The notes beneath the pieces were generated by a model. It was not told where the DNA came from and made no database searches. It saw nothing but the letters and a program-made list of their open reading frames with translations. Position numbers and translations under genes: made by a program. From Perkinsus olseni (taxonomy: Eukaryota; Perkinsozoa; Perkinsida), in assembly GCA_013115125.1 (NCBI GenBank), contig JABANN010000037.1:1-64000 (forward strand): a stretch of DNA of 64,000 nt, written 5' to 3'. Positions 63,793 to 64,000 of this stretch are shown here, in pieces (position 1 is the first letter of the stretch; each line of letters opens with the position of its first letter).

Positions 63793-64000
63793 GGAAGCGA
63801 GATGGAATCCCTATGAGGACCTCGACATAAACGTGCGATGATATCCTAAGAGTTCCGCCGGCTTAGCAACACCCCGATAGGATGACAGCTCTCCGGTTAG
63901 AGCCATCTTGAAGATTCCAATGGACTCAGTCTATCGGCATGATGGAGAACCGAAATCCAAGCGCAGTGCGAATCCACCAGATTTAGACCACCCACATCCC
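63793..64000. other. ZMYND10 5' flank
   Basis: No coding segment or motif is recognised up to the window edge. Confidence 0.3.

Overview
The window is nuclear DNA of a microbial eukaryote. Genes lie on both strands, most are cut by many short GT..AG introns (several measured at 42-60 nt), and intergenic gaps are short. The gene set is eukaryotic: alpha-tubulin, COX15, mitochondrial ferredoxin, PIG-M, TAF1, DEPDC5/Iml1, PUS7/TruD, a RanBP9-like protein and the axonemal-dynein assembly factor ZMYND10. ZMYND10 means the organism builds motile cilia; isocitrate lyase with a C-terminal SKM points to a glyoxylate cycle and a peroxisome-type compartment. My best guess is a Perkinsus-like alveolate, inferred from gene content and intron style only (about 0.6). 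No spliced-leader remnant or rRNA was found to prove it.

Left part (1-17,300): 5' end of alpha-tubulin (-), COX15 (+, about 11 exons), an unidentified spliced minus-strand locus, mitochondrial [2Fe-2S] ferredoxin (-, four exons resolved to the base), two secreted-protein candidates (-), PIG-M (-), a Pro/Gln-rich spliced gene (-), a poorly resolved stretch, and a RING-type protein (+).

Centre (17,426-35,310): TAF1 is followed by an imperfect tandem segmental duplication of the interval TAF1 3' end - amidohydrolase 1 - amidohydrolase 2 - IML1 5' end. The order is TAF1, A (truncated), B (intact, 15 exons, 465 aa), an IML1 5' relic fused directly to a TAF1 3' relic at about 26,850-26,862, C (intact, 14 exons, 457 aa), D (pseudogene with exons 9-11 inverted), then the real IML1. 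Each unit kept one of the two MTA/SAH-deaminase-like genes and lost the other. The relics and the large introns are studded with short perfect palindromes. In two places, comparison with the parent copy shows that the palindrome arose by inserting an inverted copy of adjacent sequence. This templated inverted-duplication signature is the most unusual thing I see.

Right part (35,193-64,000): IML1 (GATOR1) and TruD/PUS7 lie 127 bp apart. Then come an unresolved stretch, an unidentified mitochondrion-like spliced gene, a 137-aa three-exon gene ending 30 bp before an intronless Sen1/senataxin-like helicase, a class-III-aminotransferase-like gene, a RanBP9/10-like gene, intronless isocitrate lyase (-) and ZMYND10 (-). 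A GGGCGAGCG motif, paired with GCGCGCGCC in three of four cases, recurs upstream of several genes and may be a promoter element.

Exon coordinates were worked out by hand from reading frame, splice sites and paralogue comparison. They are most secure for ferredoxin, amidohydrolases A-C, the 137-aa gene, most COX15 exons and the last ZMYND10 exons. Elsewhere only locus limits are given.
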